From positions 109,675-173,674 of the forward strand of contig JAFZIY010000019.1 of the NCBI GenBank assembly GCA_017554105.1: a stretch of 64,000 nucleotides of DNA, given 5' to 3'. This DNA is from Prevotella sp. (GTDB lineage: Bacteria; Bacteroidota; Bacteroidia; Bacteroidales; Bacteroidaceae). Position 1 is the first letter of the stretch. The number at the start of each line of letters is the position of its first letter. Shown here piece after piece: positions 32,485 to 42,541 of this stretch. The notes under the pieces are model-generated. The model saw only the letters and a list, made by a program, of their open reading frames with translations. It searched no databases and had not been told where the DNA came from. The position numbers and the translations under genes are program-made.

Positions 32485-34464
32485 TTACTTAACGATTACT
32501 TTCTTGCCGTTCTTGATAACAATGCCCTTATAGTTATCGTTTACACGCTGACCAGCGAGGTTGAAGATACCCTTGTTAGCAGTGCTCTCTTCTGTAGCCT
32601 TCACAGAATCGATACCGCTAACTGCTTCCATTGAGATGGTTGCACCAGCCATGTAATAATCGAGGTAGTACAGTTTGTCAATGTATCCTGCGTTTACAGC
32701 GAATCCCTCTTGGAATTTATATACTTTTGCAGAGTTGTCAACTTTAACGACAACATCACCAAGTACAGCCGCTGATGTTTGAGCTGTCGATCCAAGGAGG
32801 AAGAGACGGTAAGAACTATATGTTCCCATGTCCTGTCCTGCTGCGAATGTGTAAGTGTCGGTATCGGTCTTTGTTCCTTTAATCCACTCGTTGTTGCCAG
32901 CAATGTTGCTGATGTAAAGATTGTCACCGTCAACACATACCTTAACATTAGATGTCACTGAATTACCATCACCATCAGTAGCATTGAATTCGTTTGTCGT
33001 GATAGTTCCTGTTGGAGCGGTAGTCAATATTGGATGAGGAATGTTGTACCATGTGATTTCAGACTCGTGTGTCTCGCCACCACCATGATATATGCTCTTG
33101 ATACCTATCTTGTCAAGTTCCTCTGTTCCGCTATTAAAATAGAATGCACCATCGTAGAAGTCCCATTCCTCGGTGAAAGTAGCAGGAATCTCTGTCATGT
33201 CCTCTTCAAGTTTCGTGTATAGGTCTTTGGTGAATGTGTATATTTCAGGTGAGCCAAATTCATCCTCAACATAAATCTGATAAGCAAGTTTATCTGCTAC
33301 CATACCTTCGTTATTGGTATCAACAAGAGGAAGGTTGAACTCGAATATATCACCAGATGTTGCATACCTAATGTTGGTTATAGTCGGATTAGAAGGAGTT
33401 GCTGCTTTCTCCACTATCTTTGAAATCACAACATTTTCTTCATACCCCCAGAGTCCTGTACTAGTCCCTCCGTCGTCTATGCAATACAGGAGTACACCAT
33501 CTTCTGAGGTAAGCTTGTTTTCTTCTGAATTCAGGGTAAATGTCACGTCAGAATAATAACCGCCAGAAACACCTCTAAAATAGAAATTGTATCTGCTTCT
33601 GTATGTTCCATAGTACTGTCCCTGTTCGAACAGAACATCATTACCATCTCTCATACCTTTTACCCATGCTTCTGGGAAATAATCACATAGTCCCTGAATA
33701 TAAACCTCATCGCCATAGAAACCAACCTTTACACTCTTGGTTACTTCGGTCGCATCCCAGTAATCTGTTCCAGAATAGGTCCAATCTTCAGCTACAAGAT
33801 CTGTTGGTGGCTCTACAGGAATGTCAATGTCGTCACCTGCGGGTGCCACAACCACGTTCTCACCGTAAGCATACATACCTGTGAGAGCAGTATTCAATGT
33901 AGCCACAGCGTCAACGAAAGTAAATGTATTTGTTTCCTCATCAAATGTTGCTGTGGCATCAATTTTGTTGTTGTCGTCATCACATGCACCGAAATATACA
34001 TCCGCTCCTACATTGCCAAGATACTGTCCTATAGGGAATACTACAGTGTTGTTGTCGGTGAATGTACCCTTTATATAAGCGTCACTTGCATAGTAATCGA
34101 CACCCTGGATGTAAACATCGTCACCGTCCCAGTAAACCTTAACGGTGCGCTCAACATTCTGTGTTGGTGACCATCCTGATGACGTATAATAATGGTATTC
34201 TCCAGTAACAACAAAGTACTCTGCATCGAGATCTGAGGGAGGAGTGACAACCTCAGCCTTGCGAGGTGCTTTGTTCCTAAGAGAATTGCTTTGCTCAACT
34301 GGGGTAGGATCTGTCTTCGATGTTGCAGCAACTAATACTTTTGCTGAAATGTCATTCAGATCAAGAACCCTACTTTTGTTAAGACTCACGTCAACCTTTT
34401 GTGCAAAGGCGACTGCTGACACGAGAAGTGCCAACGTCATAAGTGTAAACTTCTTAATTTTCAT
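32485..34464 (-). CDS. Secreted protein with three internal repeats and Por-type tail
   Basis: 659 residues from ATG 34464 (MKIKKFTLMTLALLVSAVAFAQ); a codon six bases upstream is TTG. Three related units occur at about residues 75-200, 205-340 and 490-600. Each has a central pattern V-K-V-x(3)-GD-x-[VL]-YI-x(7-9)-[AE]-[WY]-[IV]-KG, then an F-x-x-GQ-x-x-G segment. The middle spacer (about 345-480) is a different domain. The tail reads FNLAGQRV ... KGIVIKNGKKVIVK. Function is unknown. It is the last gene of the SusC/SusD operon, 45 bases after the DUF4302 gene, with a strong terminator behind it. A surface ligand-binding role is an inference from context. Confidence 0.82.
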   Translation of the reverse strand: MKIKKFTLMTLALLVSAVAFAQKVDVSLNKSRVLDLNDISAKVLVAATSKTDPTPVEQSNSLRNKAPRKAEVVTPPSDLDAEYFVVTGEYHYYTSSGWSPTQNVERTVKVYWDGDDVYIQGVDYYASDAYIKGTFTDNNTVVFPIGQYLGNVGADVYFGACDDDNNKIDATATFDEETNTFTFVDAVATLNTALTGMYAYGENVVVAPAGDDIDIPVEPPTDLVAEDWTYSGTDYWDATEVTKSVKVGFYGDEVYIQGLCDYFPEAWVKGMRDGNDVLFEQGQYYGTYRSRYNFYFRGVSGGYYSDVTFTLNSEENKLTSEDGVLLYCIDDGGTSTGLWGYEENVVISKIVEKAATPSNPTITNIRYATSGDIFEFNLPLVDTNNEGMVADKLAYQIYVEDEFGSPEIYTFTKDLYTKLEEDMTEIPATFTEEWDFYDGAFYFNSGTEELDKIGIKSIYHGGGETHESEITWYNIPHPILTTAPTGTITTNEFNATDGDGNSVTSNVKVCVDGDNLYISNIAGNNEWIKGTKTDTDTYTFAAGQDMGTYSSYRLFLLGSTAQTSAAVLGDVVVKVDNSAKVYKFQEGFAVNAGYIDKLYYLDYYMAGATISMEAVSGIDSVKATEESTANKGIFNLAGQRVNDNYKGIVIKNGKKVIVK

Positions 34465-34515
34465 AATCAAAACAATTTAGTTAATAATTTAATGTTATTA
34501 TTTTCAATATTAATA

Positions 34516-35883
34516 TCATTTAATGGTGCTGAACGATGTGTTGCCGTCTAACGAAACATATGATGCCTCGTCGGGAGTGAAGTAATTGCTTGTTGGTGTA
34601 ACGTTGTATGTTCCTGATAATGCTGCACCCAAAGCCCTTACTACTTCTATTACTTCTGCGCTACGTGCCTTCATGTTGTTGTCGAGATTTGCGTCTTCTG
34701 CACATGTTATGGTAATTTGTCCCCCTGCCGGAACACTTCTTTTTAAAGCCAAACCTCCCTTTGCGCTGGATGTCTTACGAGTATTTGTGTACCATTCAAC
34801 AACAAGACCTATTACATAGTTACCTTGTGTATCGATTCTACCATTAGATTGTCCGATACCTATACGTGAGAGAGAATAGTTTCTGTTTGATGCTTTCAGT
34901 GCAGCATCGAGTTGGTCGTAGAGAATCCTTAGGTTTTCAGAAAGCCTCTCTGCGTCAATCCATAGGATTCCTTTTTTCTCAGCCAGATAATCTTCCCACA
35001 TGGCAACGACTTTCACCGTTCCATCCTCGTTCAATAGACATGTTCCGTCATCGCTAAGTTTGAACTCTTGGAAAGTATTCTCCCCGAGGGTATTCTCGTG
35101 TTCAAGACGGAAACCGTCGGGAGTGAAGCAGCATGCGAGAGAGTCTATCTTAAGAGGGTCATTAACACGCTCGCAATAACGGAAAATACCTCTGTGAAGA
35201 CCGACGAAACACATAGTGTCAACTTCGTTCGTTACAAAATATCCCTTGAGATCTGGATTGGCAATATTATCTTTCATTGCCTTGGTGTCCGCAATATACT
35301 CTTCCCATGTGCGGTCACACTTGGCAAGACGAACCTCTGCACGATATCGTTCACCACGCAGAATTACCTCATCGTCTTTGTAAGACATTACAACGAAGTT
35401 GTTGTCCCCCTGCATTCCAGCACCGTCTTTTATAATATAATCTGGTGCTTGCCATGGGCTTACAGGGTCAACGAATGGAGAAAGCACGTCGTTCCATGTG
35501 TTAAAAGCAAGCACTGGTCCGTCCTCAAGCAACATCTCGTAGAGACTGCTGAACTCAGTGTATTTGTTGGCTCTGCCGTCACGCAGAAGCCTATGGTCAC
35601 TTGCAAGCAGCACCTTCTCGCTGTCCTCGAACTTGGCAAAGAGGTTGAAGCCTTCGAAGTGGGCAACACCTGTACCTGTGTAGTATTGCATCACCCATCC
35701 GTTGGGCGCGTTAACCAATACATTCTGTATCGCCTGGTTGGTGTGCTCGATTCTCAGAGAGGCACTCTCGTCGAAGAAGTCCTCGTCTTCAAAGGAACAC
35801 GCCGTGAGCGTTACTGACGCAACAACACCTGAGAAGAGAAGTGATGTTGCCATCTTGCCTATATTACTGATATATCTTTTCAT
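34516..35883 (-). CDS. DUF4302-type lipoprotein
   Basis: 455 residues with a lipoprotein signal ending SVTLTAC (cysteine 29) followed by acidic residues SFEDEDFFDE, typical of surface-exposed Bacteroidota lipoproteins. It contains a conserved-looking block early on (IQNVLVNAPNGWVMQYYTG) and GRANKYTEFSSLYEM-type sequence, which I associate with DUF4302. These proteins accompany SusC/SusD and zinc metallohydrolase lipoproteins. It is fourth in the operon, 29 bases after the metallopeptidase. The biochemical role is unknown; ligand capture at the cell surface is inferred from context. Confidence 0.8.
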   Translation of the reverse strand: MKRYISNIGKMATSLLFSGVVASVTLTACSFEDEDFFDESASLRIEHTNQAIQNVLVNAPNGWVMQYYTGTGVAHFEGFNLFAKFEDSEKVLLASDHRLLRDGRANKYTEFSSLYEMLLEDGPVLAFNTWNDVLSPFVDPVSPWQAPDYIIKDGAGMQGDNNFVVMSYKDDEVILRGERYRAEVRLAKCDRTWEEYIADTKAMKDNIANPDLKGYFVTNEVDTMCFVGLHRGIFRYCERVNDPLKIDSLACCFTPDGFRLEHENTLGENTFQEFKLSDDGTCLLNEDGTVKVVAMWEDYLAEKKGILWIDAERLSENLRILYDQLDAALKASNRNYSLSRIGIGQSNGRIDTQGNYVIGLVVEWYTNTRKTSSAKGGLALKRSVPAGGQITITCAEDANLDNNMKARSAEVIEVVRALGAALSGTYNVTPTSNYFTPDEASYVSLDGNTSFSTIK

Positions 35884-35912
35884 AATCTGTTTATGTTACG
35901 GATTGATAACTA

Positions 35913-37208
35913 TTAGTCCTGAATGTCGTAAATAGTAACCTCGTTAGCGATGTACTCGTTGATGTTCTTCTGACGTTCCTTCACTTCCTTGCGCAGTTGG
36001 AAAGCGTCGAGTCCCCACTTGTCGGTGTACCAGTTTGTTGCGATGTCAATCTTCTTCAGCATTGCGTTTATGCCTGCAATGTTGTCGTCACTCTTGATTT
36101 CAACCCATGGCAGGAAGTCATCCTTGAATGAGGTGAATGAACGATATTTGGCGTAAGAATATTTCGGTACCATTTTTGTCGATTCCTTGTTCACCACCTC
36201 GGATGTTAGGTCACAGTGAACATCTAACACATAGCGTCCAGTCTCGACATATTTACCTTCTATCTGGTCATACTCTGATTCTGTGTACAGAGTGAAGTTA
36301 TTCCAGTGGCATGAAGCGTCATCAATGTTTGTGATGTCAAGTTTCTCAATGAGTTCGAGCATCTGTTCCTTGTCACCCTGGCGCACTCCATTTATGCAGG
36401 CATTGATAAGGCGCATCATCCAACGGTAGTTTGTATCGGTGATGATACATGAGAGAGTCTCCACAAAGTCCTCGTAGGTTGCAGAGGAGGCATAGTGGGT
36501 AACATATCCCAGTGCATGGGTTTCCACGGAGTCACGCTCCTGCCAGTTGATTGGGTCGTATGATCCTGAAGTCACCTGACCGAAAGTCACAGGATATGAC
36601 TTTGTCTGGTGCAAAATGTGTGAGAACTCATGGTGCATGGTATGGAAGAAACGTTCGTTGAGAACTGTGATGTCATCATCAGTGTATTCCACTCCTTCGC
36701 TGTAAGGCTTCATCTCGTTTACATTGTACAATGTGATTTTCACACCGCCGGCAGCAGTTCCAAGTACCTCGGTTCCTGTTGTCGGGCTGTAGCCGGAAGA
36801 ACCGATGAAGTGGAAGATACGTGGACCATACTGCTTCATGAAGTTATCACCAGCATACTTAGTGTAAACATCATAGAACAAGTAGCGGATGAAGTGTGCC
36901 AGCAACTGCGAACGGTTGTAGTCGGCAGGTGTCAACTGGAAGTTCATATCAGATGCTGGGAAGTTGAAGCGATACTGCACGTCAACATTGTAAGGCACCA
37001 CGAAATTGTCGTAAAGCCACTGGTCGAATGGTCCTGTTGCCTTGCTGTTATCCACAACAGGAACGGTTGTGTCGAAGATTGACTCTGTGAAGTCGTCCTC
37101 GCTGCGGCAAGATGAGAACAATCCTGTTGCCAAGAGCATTGCAAATAGGCAAACGCCAAGGATGCCTTTCCGCATCGCTCCGTTTGTTTTTATTGTGTTC
37201 TTTCTCAT
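35913..37208 (-). CDS. Zinc metallohydrolase lipoprotein (SusCD-associated)
   Basis: 431 residues; lipobox ending LFSSC, with cysteine 34. The zinc motif is HHEFSHILHQ (HExxH) at about residue 190, followed downstream by a glutamate-rich segment (WQERDSVETHALGYVTHYAS) that can supply the third ligand. It fits the family of 'substrate import-associated zinc metallohydrolase lipoproteins' (PF15890/TIGR04549 as I recall), which sit next to SusC/SusD pairs. It probably cuts a peptide or protein substrate at the cell surface before import. A second in-frame ATG at residue 12 is possible. It is 46 bases after susD. Confidence 0.88.
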   Translation of the reverse strand: MRKNTIKTNGAMRKGILGVCLFAMLLATGLFSSCRSEDDFTESIFDTTVPVVDNSKATGPFDQWLYDNFVVPYNVDVQYRFNFPASDMNFQLTPADYNRSQLLAHFIRYLFYDVYTKYAGDNFMKQYGPRIFHFIGSSGYSPTTGTEVLGTAAGGVKITLYNVNEMKPYSEGVEYTDDDITVLNERFFHTMHHEFSHILHQTKSYPVTFGQVTSGSYDPINWQERDSVETHALGYVTHYASSATYEDFVETLSCIITDTNYRWMMRLINACINGVRQGDKEQMLELIEKLDITNIDDASCHWNNFTLYTESEYDQIEGKYVETGRYVLDVHCDLTSEVVNKESTKMVPKYSYAKYRSFTSFKDDFLPWVEIKSDDNIAGINAMLKKIDIATNWYTDKWGLDAFQLRKEVKERQKNINEYIANEVTIYDIQD

Positions 37209-37254
37209 ATTCTTATATATTATATGGTCTGAAAAAATGATTCAACATAATTCC

Positions 37255-38937
37255 TTACTCGGCAAGGATTGGATTAGAGGTCATAACAGAACTTTGGTCT
37301 GGCAGAGTCTGTGTGCGGTCGGTTGAAGGATAACCGGCGGCTATCACGTTGTTAGGAATCTGCAGTACACGGCGTGGGTCGTTCCAATACAGGTAGTCGT
37401 GATGAATCTCGTCCTCAACCGGGCCACGGTATGCGTGATGAACGGTGATGCCGTAGCGCTTGATGTCGAACCAGCGGAGTCCCTCGAACATTGTCTCAAT
37501 ACGGCGGAAGTGGAGGATACAGTTAAGAACGTTTGTCTCCTGCTCGTTAAGAACCTTGAACTGAGAACTCATTTGCTGTGGATGTATATCGTTAACCCAG
37601 ATGTTGTTTTCAGGAGTTCCCTTATATTTGTTATCTATCTTGTCCTGTGTCAGTGGATCATCAATCTGCTTCGAGGCGGTCCAAAAACCGAGGTCTTCTA
37701 TTGCCTTGTCACTCTGTCCAAGATAAAGCTCAGCCTCTGCACGGCAGAGAAGCGTCTCCTCAGCGGTGAATGGCTGATAGACGATATGTACCCAACCAAT
37801 ACCGGCAATCTTGTCAGAATACTCGAAATACTCGTAAACGCGGAACAACCATGATCCATATTCTGAACCTGCAGCCCAGCGGTAGATCTTACCATCGAAT
37901 GCGGGAACACGTCCGCTCCAGTTAGGACCGCCGCCTTCATAGAGGATGTCCTTTGTTGAAGGGATGTTCTCTGATTTGCTGCCGTCGTTGATAGCATAGC
38001 GGCATGCTGAAAGCATACGGTCTTGCAGCGAATAGGTTGCGAGCAACAGGTAGTTGCATGCTGCAGTCTCGTCGTTGTATGAGTTGAGCAGTGAGTTGAT
38101 GGTGTTTGCGCTGAATGTAGCCCACTTGCGAAGTGATGATGACGGGTTTGCACCCAATGCTGCATTGGCATATTTCAAACAATTCTCATAGTCGCGCTTG
38201 AAAAGATAGAAACGTGCAGCGAGAGCATATGCCGCATTGCGGTTGAAATGGTATGCCGGAACACTGTAGTAAGAGTCGTCGATAAGGTCGATACCCTCAA
38301 GAATGTCCTTCTCGATGAGGTCGTAAACCTCTTTCACACTCTTCAGGTACTCAGAAGTACTATAGTCAACAGAAACGGTGGTCTCCGGCTCGGTAACGTA
38401 TGGAATACCACGGTCGTTCATGCTCTGTGTGTCATCCTTATATGCCTCTGCGAAGACATTAACCAGTGTGAAGTGCAGATATGCTCTCAGGATATGAGCC
38501 TCTCCCCATGATGGCGACAGTTTAGGATCGTGTGCTGGATCGTCGCTCATTTCTCTCATTGCGGCAATCGCATGGTTACAAACGGCAATTCCCTGATAGT
38601 ATGCTTCCCATACCTGATAAGGTGTGTCGTCATCACCGGTGCTGTAGTTGCGGATATCCTCCCACTTGTATGCTTCTTCCTGGAAAGCCTCGTAAGCATC
38701 GTTGTGAGTGGCTGGAACAACTACGTTATTGTCAACGAGGTTGTCACCGCTGAGCTCGCAAATCACTGCCGGAACGGCAACAGGATAGCCAGAGGTAAGC
38801 AGCTGCTTCACCTTCTCGGGTGTGTCTATCTCTGTACGGTTGTCTGGCACTGCGTCAAGTTTGTCGGAGCATGCTGTAAATACCCCTAAAGAGGCAACCA
38901 GTGCCAATGCTAATGCTATGTTCTTATATAATTTCAT
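37255..38937 (-). CDS. SusD/RagB family nutrient-binding lipoprotein
   Basis: 560 residues. The lipobox ends GVFTAC (cysteine 23), followed by SDKLDAVPDN as in SusD proteins. TPR-like helices and a C-terminal SusD domain follow, with LRRIETMFEGLRWFDIKRYGI-like sequence (here FRRIETMFEGLRWFDIKRYG) and the closing WNDPRRVLQIPNNVI. It caps the SusC channel and binds substrate at the outer membrane. It lies 18 bases after the SusC gene. In this locus the partner genes are a peptidase and DUF4302, not glycosidases, so a peptide substrate is more likely than a glycan. Confidence 0.95.
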   Translation of the reverse strand: MKLYKNIALALALVASLGVFTACSDKLDAVPDNRTEIDTPEKVKQLLTSGYPVAVPAVICELSGDNLVDNNVVVPATHNDAYEAFQEEAYKWEDIRNYSTGDDDTPYQVWEAYYQGIAVCNHAIAAMREMSDDPAHDPKLSPSWGEAHILRAYLHFTLVNVFAEAYKDDTQSMNDRGIPYVTEPETTVSVDYSTSEYLKSVKEVYDLIEKDILEGIDLIDDSYYSVPAYHFNRNAAYALAARFYLFKRDYENCLKYANAALGANPSSSLRKWATFSANTINSLLNSYNDETAACNYLLLATYSLQDRMLSACRYAINDGSKSENIPSTKDILYEGGGPNWSGRVPAFDGKIYRWAAGSEYGSWLFRVYEYFEYSDKIAGIGWVHIVYQPFTAEETLLCRAEAELYLGQSDKAIEDLGFWTASKQIDDPLTQDKIDNKYKGTPENNIWVNDIHPQQMSSQFKVLNEQETNVLNCILHFRRIETMFEGLRWFDIKRYGITVHHAYRGPVEDEIHHDYLYWNDPRRVLQIPNNVIAAGYPSTDRTQTLPDQSSVMTSNPILAE

Positions 38938-38955
38938 AATCGTTGTTGTTTTAAT

Positions 38956-41900
38956 TTAGAAACCTAAACGCAGTGTAAGTGTATATTGTTTACATATAGG
39001 AGAGGCAACACCACCAGAATTGATGAACTCTGGGTCTTGTCCGTTCAACTTCTTGTCTGCGTAGATAAGGAACAAGTTGGTTGCTGCGAACTTAACTGAC
39101 AAGTTAGAGAGGAAAATCTTCCTGATCAGTTCTTGCGGCATGGTGTATGTAAGGGCGATTTCCTTCATACGGATGAACTTGCCGCTTGCGATACGAGCAG
39201 TAGAGTAGTCGTATGCGTTGTATGCTGTACCCAACAGTGTTGAGCCGTAGCGGTCGAGTTGGTTGAGCGATGCTATGGTCGGGATGTTGGTCTTTGCCTC
39301 GTCGCCAGGAGCCATCCAGCGGTTCTTGAACTCGCGTGGCAGTGCCGACAGGTCACTGTAGCGTGCGTGGAACACTGGGTCGAGACGTACTACATTACCA
39401 CCAGAGTAGGTTATGAACACGTCGAGATTCAGTTTACCCCAGTTTGCATTGTAGTTGAAGGTGTTGTTCAGTGAACCATACCATGTCGGGTCTGACGGAC
39501 CTTCGTAGATAAGGAAGTCGTTCAGGTTCTCTGTCTCCTGGAAGTTCACGTCACCCACGGTAGCCTCTCCAATCTCGTTGTAAACCATTGGCAGACCTTC
39601 TGAGTTGAGTCCAGCGAACTTGTAACTGAAGATTGAACGTACTGGGTAGCCTTCCAGAGCATATCCCTGACCACTAACGAGGTCAACGGCGCGGCTGGCA
39701 GTCTCCAGTGTGGTAATCTTATTCTTTGCGTTAGAATAAACGAAGTCTGTGGTCCACTTGAATCGTGGAGTAGCGATGTTAACGGTTGAAATACCAAGCT
39801 CGATACCATGAGAGCTCATGTCGGCAACGTTAGCATACTTTGCAATCTGACCACCTGCACCCTGAGTGTATGTGCGGCCGATAAGATCGTAGTTGTTACG
39901 CCAGTAGGCATCGAATGTAACGGCGATGCGGCTGTTCAGGAAACCTAAGTCAAGACCGACGTTCCACTCATGCTTCTTCTCGTAGGTCAACTCGCTGTTG
40001 GCAAGGTCAGAGATGTAAATCTGCGACTCTGCTGCAGATGTGGTTGGTCTCCAAGAGTTCTTTGTCTGGAAGATGGCCTGTGCGTTGGTTACCCATGCAG
40101 GACCTGTATCAGCGGTAAGTGAGTAGCTACCGCGGATCTTCAGTTGTGACAACCACTTCTCAGTGCTCTTCATGAAAGGCTCGTTAGTCATGTCGTATGC
40201 TGCAGAGATGTTCCATGTAGGCAACCAACGGCTCTGACGGGTCTTACCGAGGCGGTTTGTACCCTCGTAGCGGAATGTACCGTTGATGGTATAGCGCTGG
40301 TCGAAGCTGTAAACAGCCTGTCCGTAGTAAGCGAGGTTGTTGGTGCGAGTGAACGACTCACCGAAGTACTCGGTGTTCTCCTCGTTCATCTGCTTGAGCC
40401 AGAGGTACGGGGTGTATGTGATACCACCGTTGTTGAACTGGTATCCCCAACCTGTCCACCATGTGCCGGTGCGTTTCACTGAAGAATACTCTGTACCAAT
40501 CATGGCGTTCACTGTGTGCTTGTCAGCATAAACATCGCGGTATTCAGCCATGAAGCGGTATCTGTTAGAACGCATCTTGTCGTCATACTGATACTTGATA
40601 CCACCCACTGGGAGCACAGACTCTGGCAATGCCAGTTCGTTGTCCGGGTCGGTATAGAGCAGTGAGTTGCTGTCACGAATCGTCGAGTTGTCGTCCTGTG
40701 CGTCAGTACCTGCACGGTATGCATTTGCCTGGTTGGCATTATCCATAACGTTGTGCTGACGGTTTGTGTTTGACATACGGGTAGAAATGAGTCCACTCAG
40801 TGTAACCGAACGTATTGGCTTGTACTCCAGTTCTGCACGGAACATGAGCTCGTCAACGTTGATGTCATTGTAGTTGTTCTCCAACTCGTCGAAGATATTG
40901 AATCCCGTGTAGAAACGGGTGTAGTTGATGTTCGGGTCAAGACAGCGGCTGGTGTTCATAGCGTAACTGAACGGGTTGATATCGAAGTCACGCTTTACCT
41001 CACCAGTTACCACGTCGGTGGTCTGGTTGAGTGAACCAGGAGCCTCCTGGTCACGGTGGCTACCCTGTGATGCCAGTCTCACGGTCAAGTTGCTCAATAT
41101 GTCGTAAGAGGTGTTTCCGTTGAATGTGTAACGTCTAACCTTACTGCGGTTTACATATTGTCCTGGATCGTCCATGAGTGACATTGAGAAGTAAGTCTGT
41201 GACTTCTCAGTACCACCAGAGATACTTAATGAATGGTTCTGTGAGATGCTATTAGAGAACAGCAGGTCGAACCAGTCGGTGTTACGGAACTCTGCCTGTT
41301 GCAGATAAGCGTTGCGCGCAGCCTCGGTATTCTCCAGTCCGTAGGTACCTGTAATTGGGTCGTACCTTCTCAACTGCTGGAACATATATCCGTAGACACC
41401 GGTGTTCTGTGCGTTAACGAGGTTCTCCAACTGGAGCCATCCCTTGTCAGCCATTTCCTTGTAAACACCCATCATCTCCTGAGAGTTCATGATGTTGTAG
41501 TTGGCATAAGAGGGCTTCAGACGTGTGGTGAACTCACCAGTGTATCCCACTGTAGCGCGTCCCTTTGTTCCTCGCTTGGTGGTGATAACGATCACACCAG
41601 CCATAGCGCGGGCACCGTAGATTGATGTTGCGGAACCGTCCTTAAGGATGGTGAACGACTCGATATCGTCAGAGTTCAGACCTGCCACGGCTGATGAAAT
41701 CAGCGTCTTTGCATCACCTGATGATAACTCGTCGGCGCTCACGTCAACGTTATCCTCATAAATCACACCATCGATAACCCACAGTGGCTTACTGTTACCG
41801 TAGATTGAGGTAGCACCGCGGACACGGATCTTTGGCGAAGCACCGAAAGTACCGCTCACGTTGGTAACCTGCACACCTGCAACACGTCCTTCGAGAGAAC

Positions 41901-42318
41901 GGCTCACGTCTGCCATACCAGACAATTTTGTTTTGTCGGCGTCAATCTTGGAAGATGCACCAGTGAAAAGGCGCTTGTCCATCTTCTGCATACCTGTAAC
42001 CACGACTTCGTCAATCTGCTGCGTGTTCTTGTCGGGATTGAGGACAATCTTCATTCCCTGTCCACCCTTGAGGGTGACAGTCTCCATGCCGATGTAACTA
42101 ACTGTGATTTGTGGATTCTTAACTTGAGTGGTAATAGAGAAATTACCATCATAATCGGTTGCCGCACCTACTTGAGTGCCCTTTATCATCACCGAAGCAC
42201 CGATGACTGGCTCGCCATCTTCAGAAGAGGTGACGGTACCAGAGACAACCGTTTGCGCCTGAACCAGCCCTACGAATAGGGAAAGGAAGGCGAAAATCAT
42301 ACAAAGTCTTAATTTCAT
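38956..42318 (-). CDS. SusC/RagA family TonB-linked outer membrane transporter
   Basis: 1120 residues from ATG 42318 (MKLRLCMIFAFLSLFVGLVQAQ). A longer frame start at 42378 lies next to the -7 box and is rejected. A CarboxypepD_reg-like domain (VVSGTVTSSEDGEPVIGASV) precedes the TonB-box region (IDEVVVTGMQKMDKRLFTGA), the plug (SLEGRVAGVQVTNVSGTFG, IRVRGATSIYGNSKPLWVIDG, SIYGARAMAGVIVITTKRG) and a 22-strand barrel. It imports a substrate with its SusD partner using TonB energy. It is first in a five-gene operon. The promoter is at 42413-42383. Confidence 0.96.
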   Translation of the reverse strand: MKLRLCMIFAFLSLFVGLVQAQTVVSGTVTSSEDGEPVIGASVMIKGTQVGAATDYDGNFSITTQVKNPQITVSYIGMETVTLKGGQGMKIVLNPDKNTQQIDEVVVTGMQKMDKRLFTGASSKIDADKTKLSGMADVSRSLEGRVAGVQVTNVSGTFGASPKIRVRGATSIYGNSKPLWVIDGVIYEDNVDVSADELSSGDAKTLISSAVAGLNSDDIESFTILKDGSATSIYGARAMAGVIVITTKRGTKGRATVGYTGEFTTRLKPSYANYNIMNSQEMMGVYKEMADKGWLQLENLVNAQNTGVYGYMFQQLRRYDPITGTYGLENTEAARNAYLQQAEFRNTDWFDLLFSNSISQNHSLSISGGTEKSQTYFSMSLMDDPGQYVNRSKVRRYTFNGNTSYDILSNLTVRLASQGSHRDQEAPGSLNQTTDVVTGEVKRDFDINPFSYAMNTSRCLDPNINYTRFYTGFNIFDELENNYNDINVDELMFRAELEYKPIRSVTLSGLISTRMSNTNRQHNVMDNANQANAYRAGTDAQDDNSTIRDSNSLLYTDPDNELALPESVLPVGGIKYQYDDKMRSNRYRFMAEYRDVYADKHTVNAMIGTEYSSVKRTGTWWTGWGYQFNNGGITYTPYLWLKQMNEENTEYFGESFTRTNNLAYYGQAVYSFDQRYTINGTFRYEGTNRLGKTRQSRWLPTWNISAAYDMTNEPFMKSTEKWLSQLKIRGSYSLTADTGPAWVTNAQAIFQTKNSWRPTTSAAESQIYISDLANSELTYEKKHEWNVGLDLGFLNSRIAVTFDAYWRNNYDLIGRTYTQGAGGQIAKYANVADMSSHGIELGISTVNIATPRFKWTTDFVYSNAKNKITTLETASRAVDLVSGQGYALEGYPVRSIFSYKFAGLNSEGLPMVYNEIGEATVGDVNFQETENLNDFLIYEGPSDPTWYGSLNNTFNYNANWGKLNLDVFITYSGGNVVRLDPVFHARYSDLSALPREFKNRWMAPGDEAKTNIPTIASLNQLDRYGSTLLGTAYNAYDYSTARIASGKFIRMKEIALTYTMPQELIRKIFLSNLSVKFAATNLFLIYADKKLNGQDPEFINSGGVASPICKQYTLTLRLGF

Positions 42319-42382
42319 AAAATGCTGACTTTTCTGAGAGTTATTAACTAATTTAAAATATACTTTTTCACGTTCCAAGTTG

Positions 42383-42413
42383 CAAAATTAAGTTATTTTT
42401 TCTTTTCTTGCAA
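42383..42413 (-). promoter_or_regulatory. Promoter of the SusCD operon
   Basis: TTG at 42413-42411 and TAATTTTG at 42390-42383 on the minus strand, 20 bases apart. The leader to the ATG is about 58 nt. Confidence 0.75.
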
Positions 42414-42463
42414 GATAAAAGTTACAAAATTGATATTTTCTGTATCATTTTTAACAAATATAC

Positions 42464-42508
42464 CATAAAAAAAGTATAAAAGGAAACGACACGAAGCCGT
42501 CTCCTTTT
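42464..42508 (-). terminator. Terminator of the PL11 operon
   Basis: Stem AAAAGGA/TCCTTTT (42478-42484 with 42502-42508) extended by ACG/CGT around a TTCG-centred loop. On the minus strand it is followed by ATACTTTTTTT. Confidence 0.8.
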
Positions 42509-42541
42509 ATAATGAAACATAGCGAAAATGGTGCTCTTTGT

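Noticed and set aside
32485-42318. Classical polysaccharide utilisation locus
   Set aside because: SusC/SusD are present, but the operon contains a peptidase and DUF4302 and no glycosidase, lyase or dedicated sugar regulator; the PL11 gene upstream has its own promoter.
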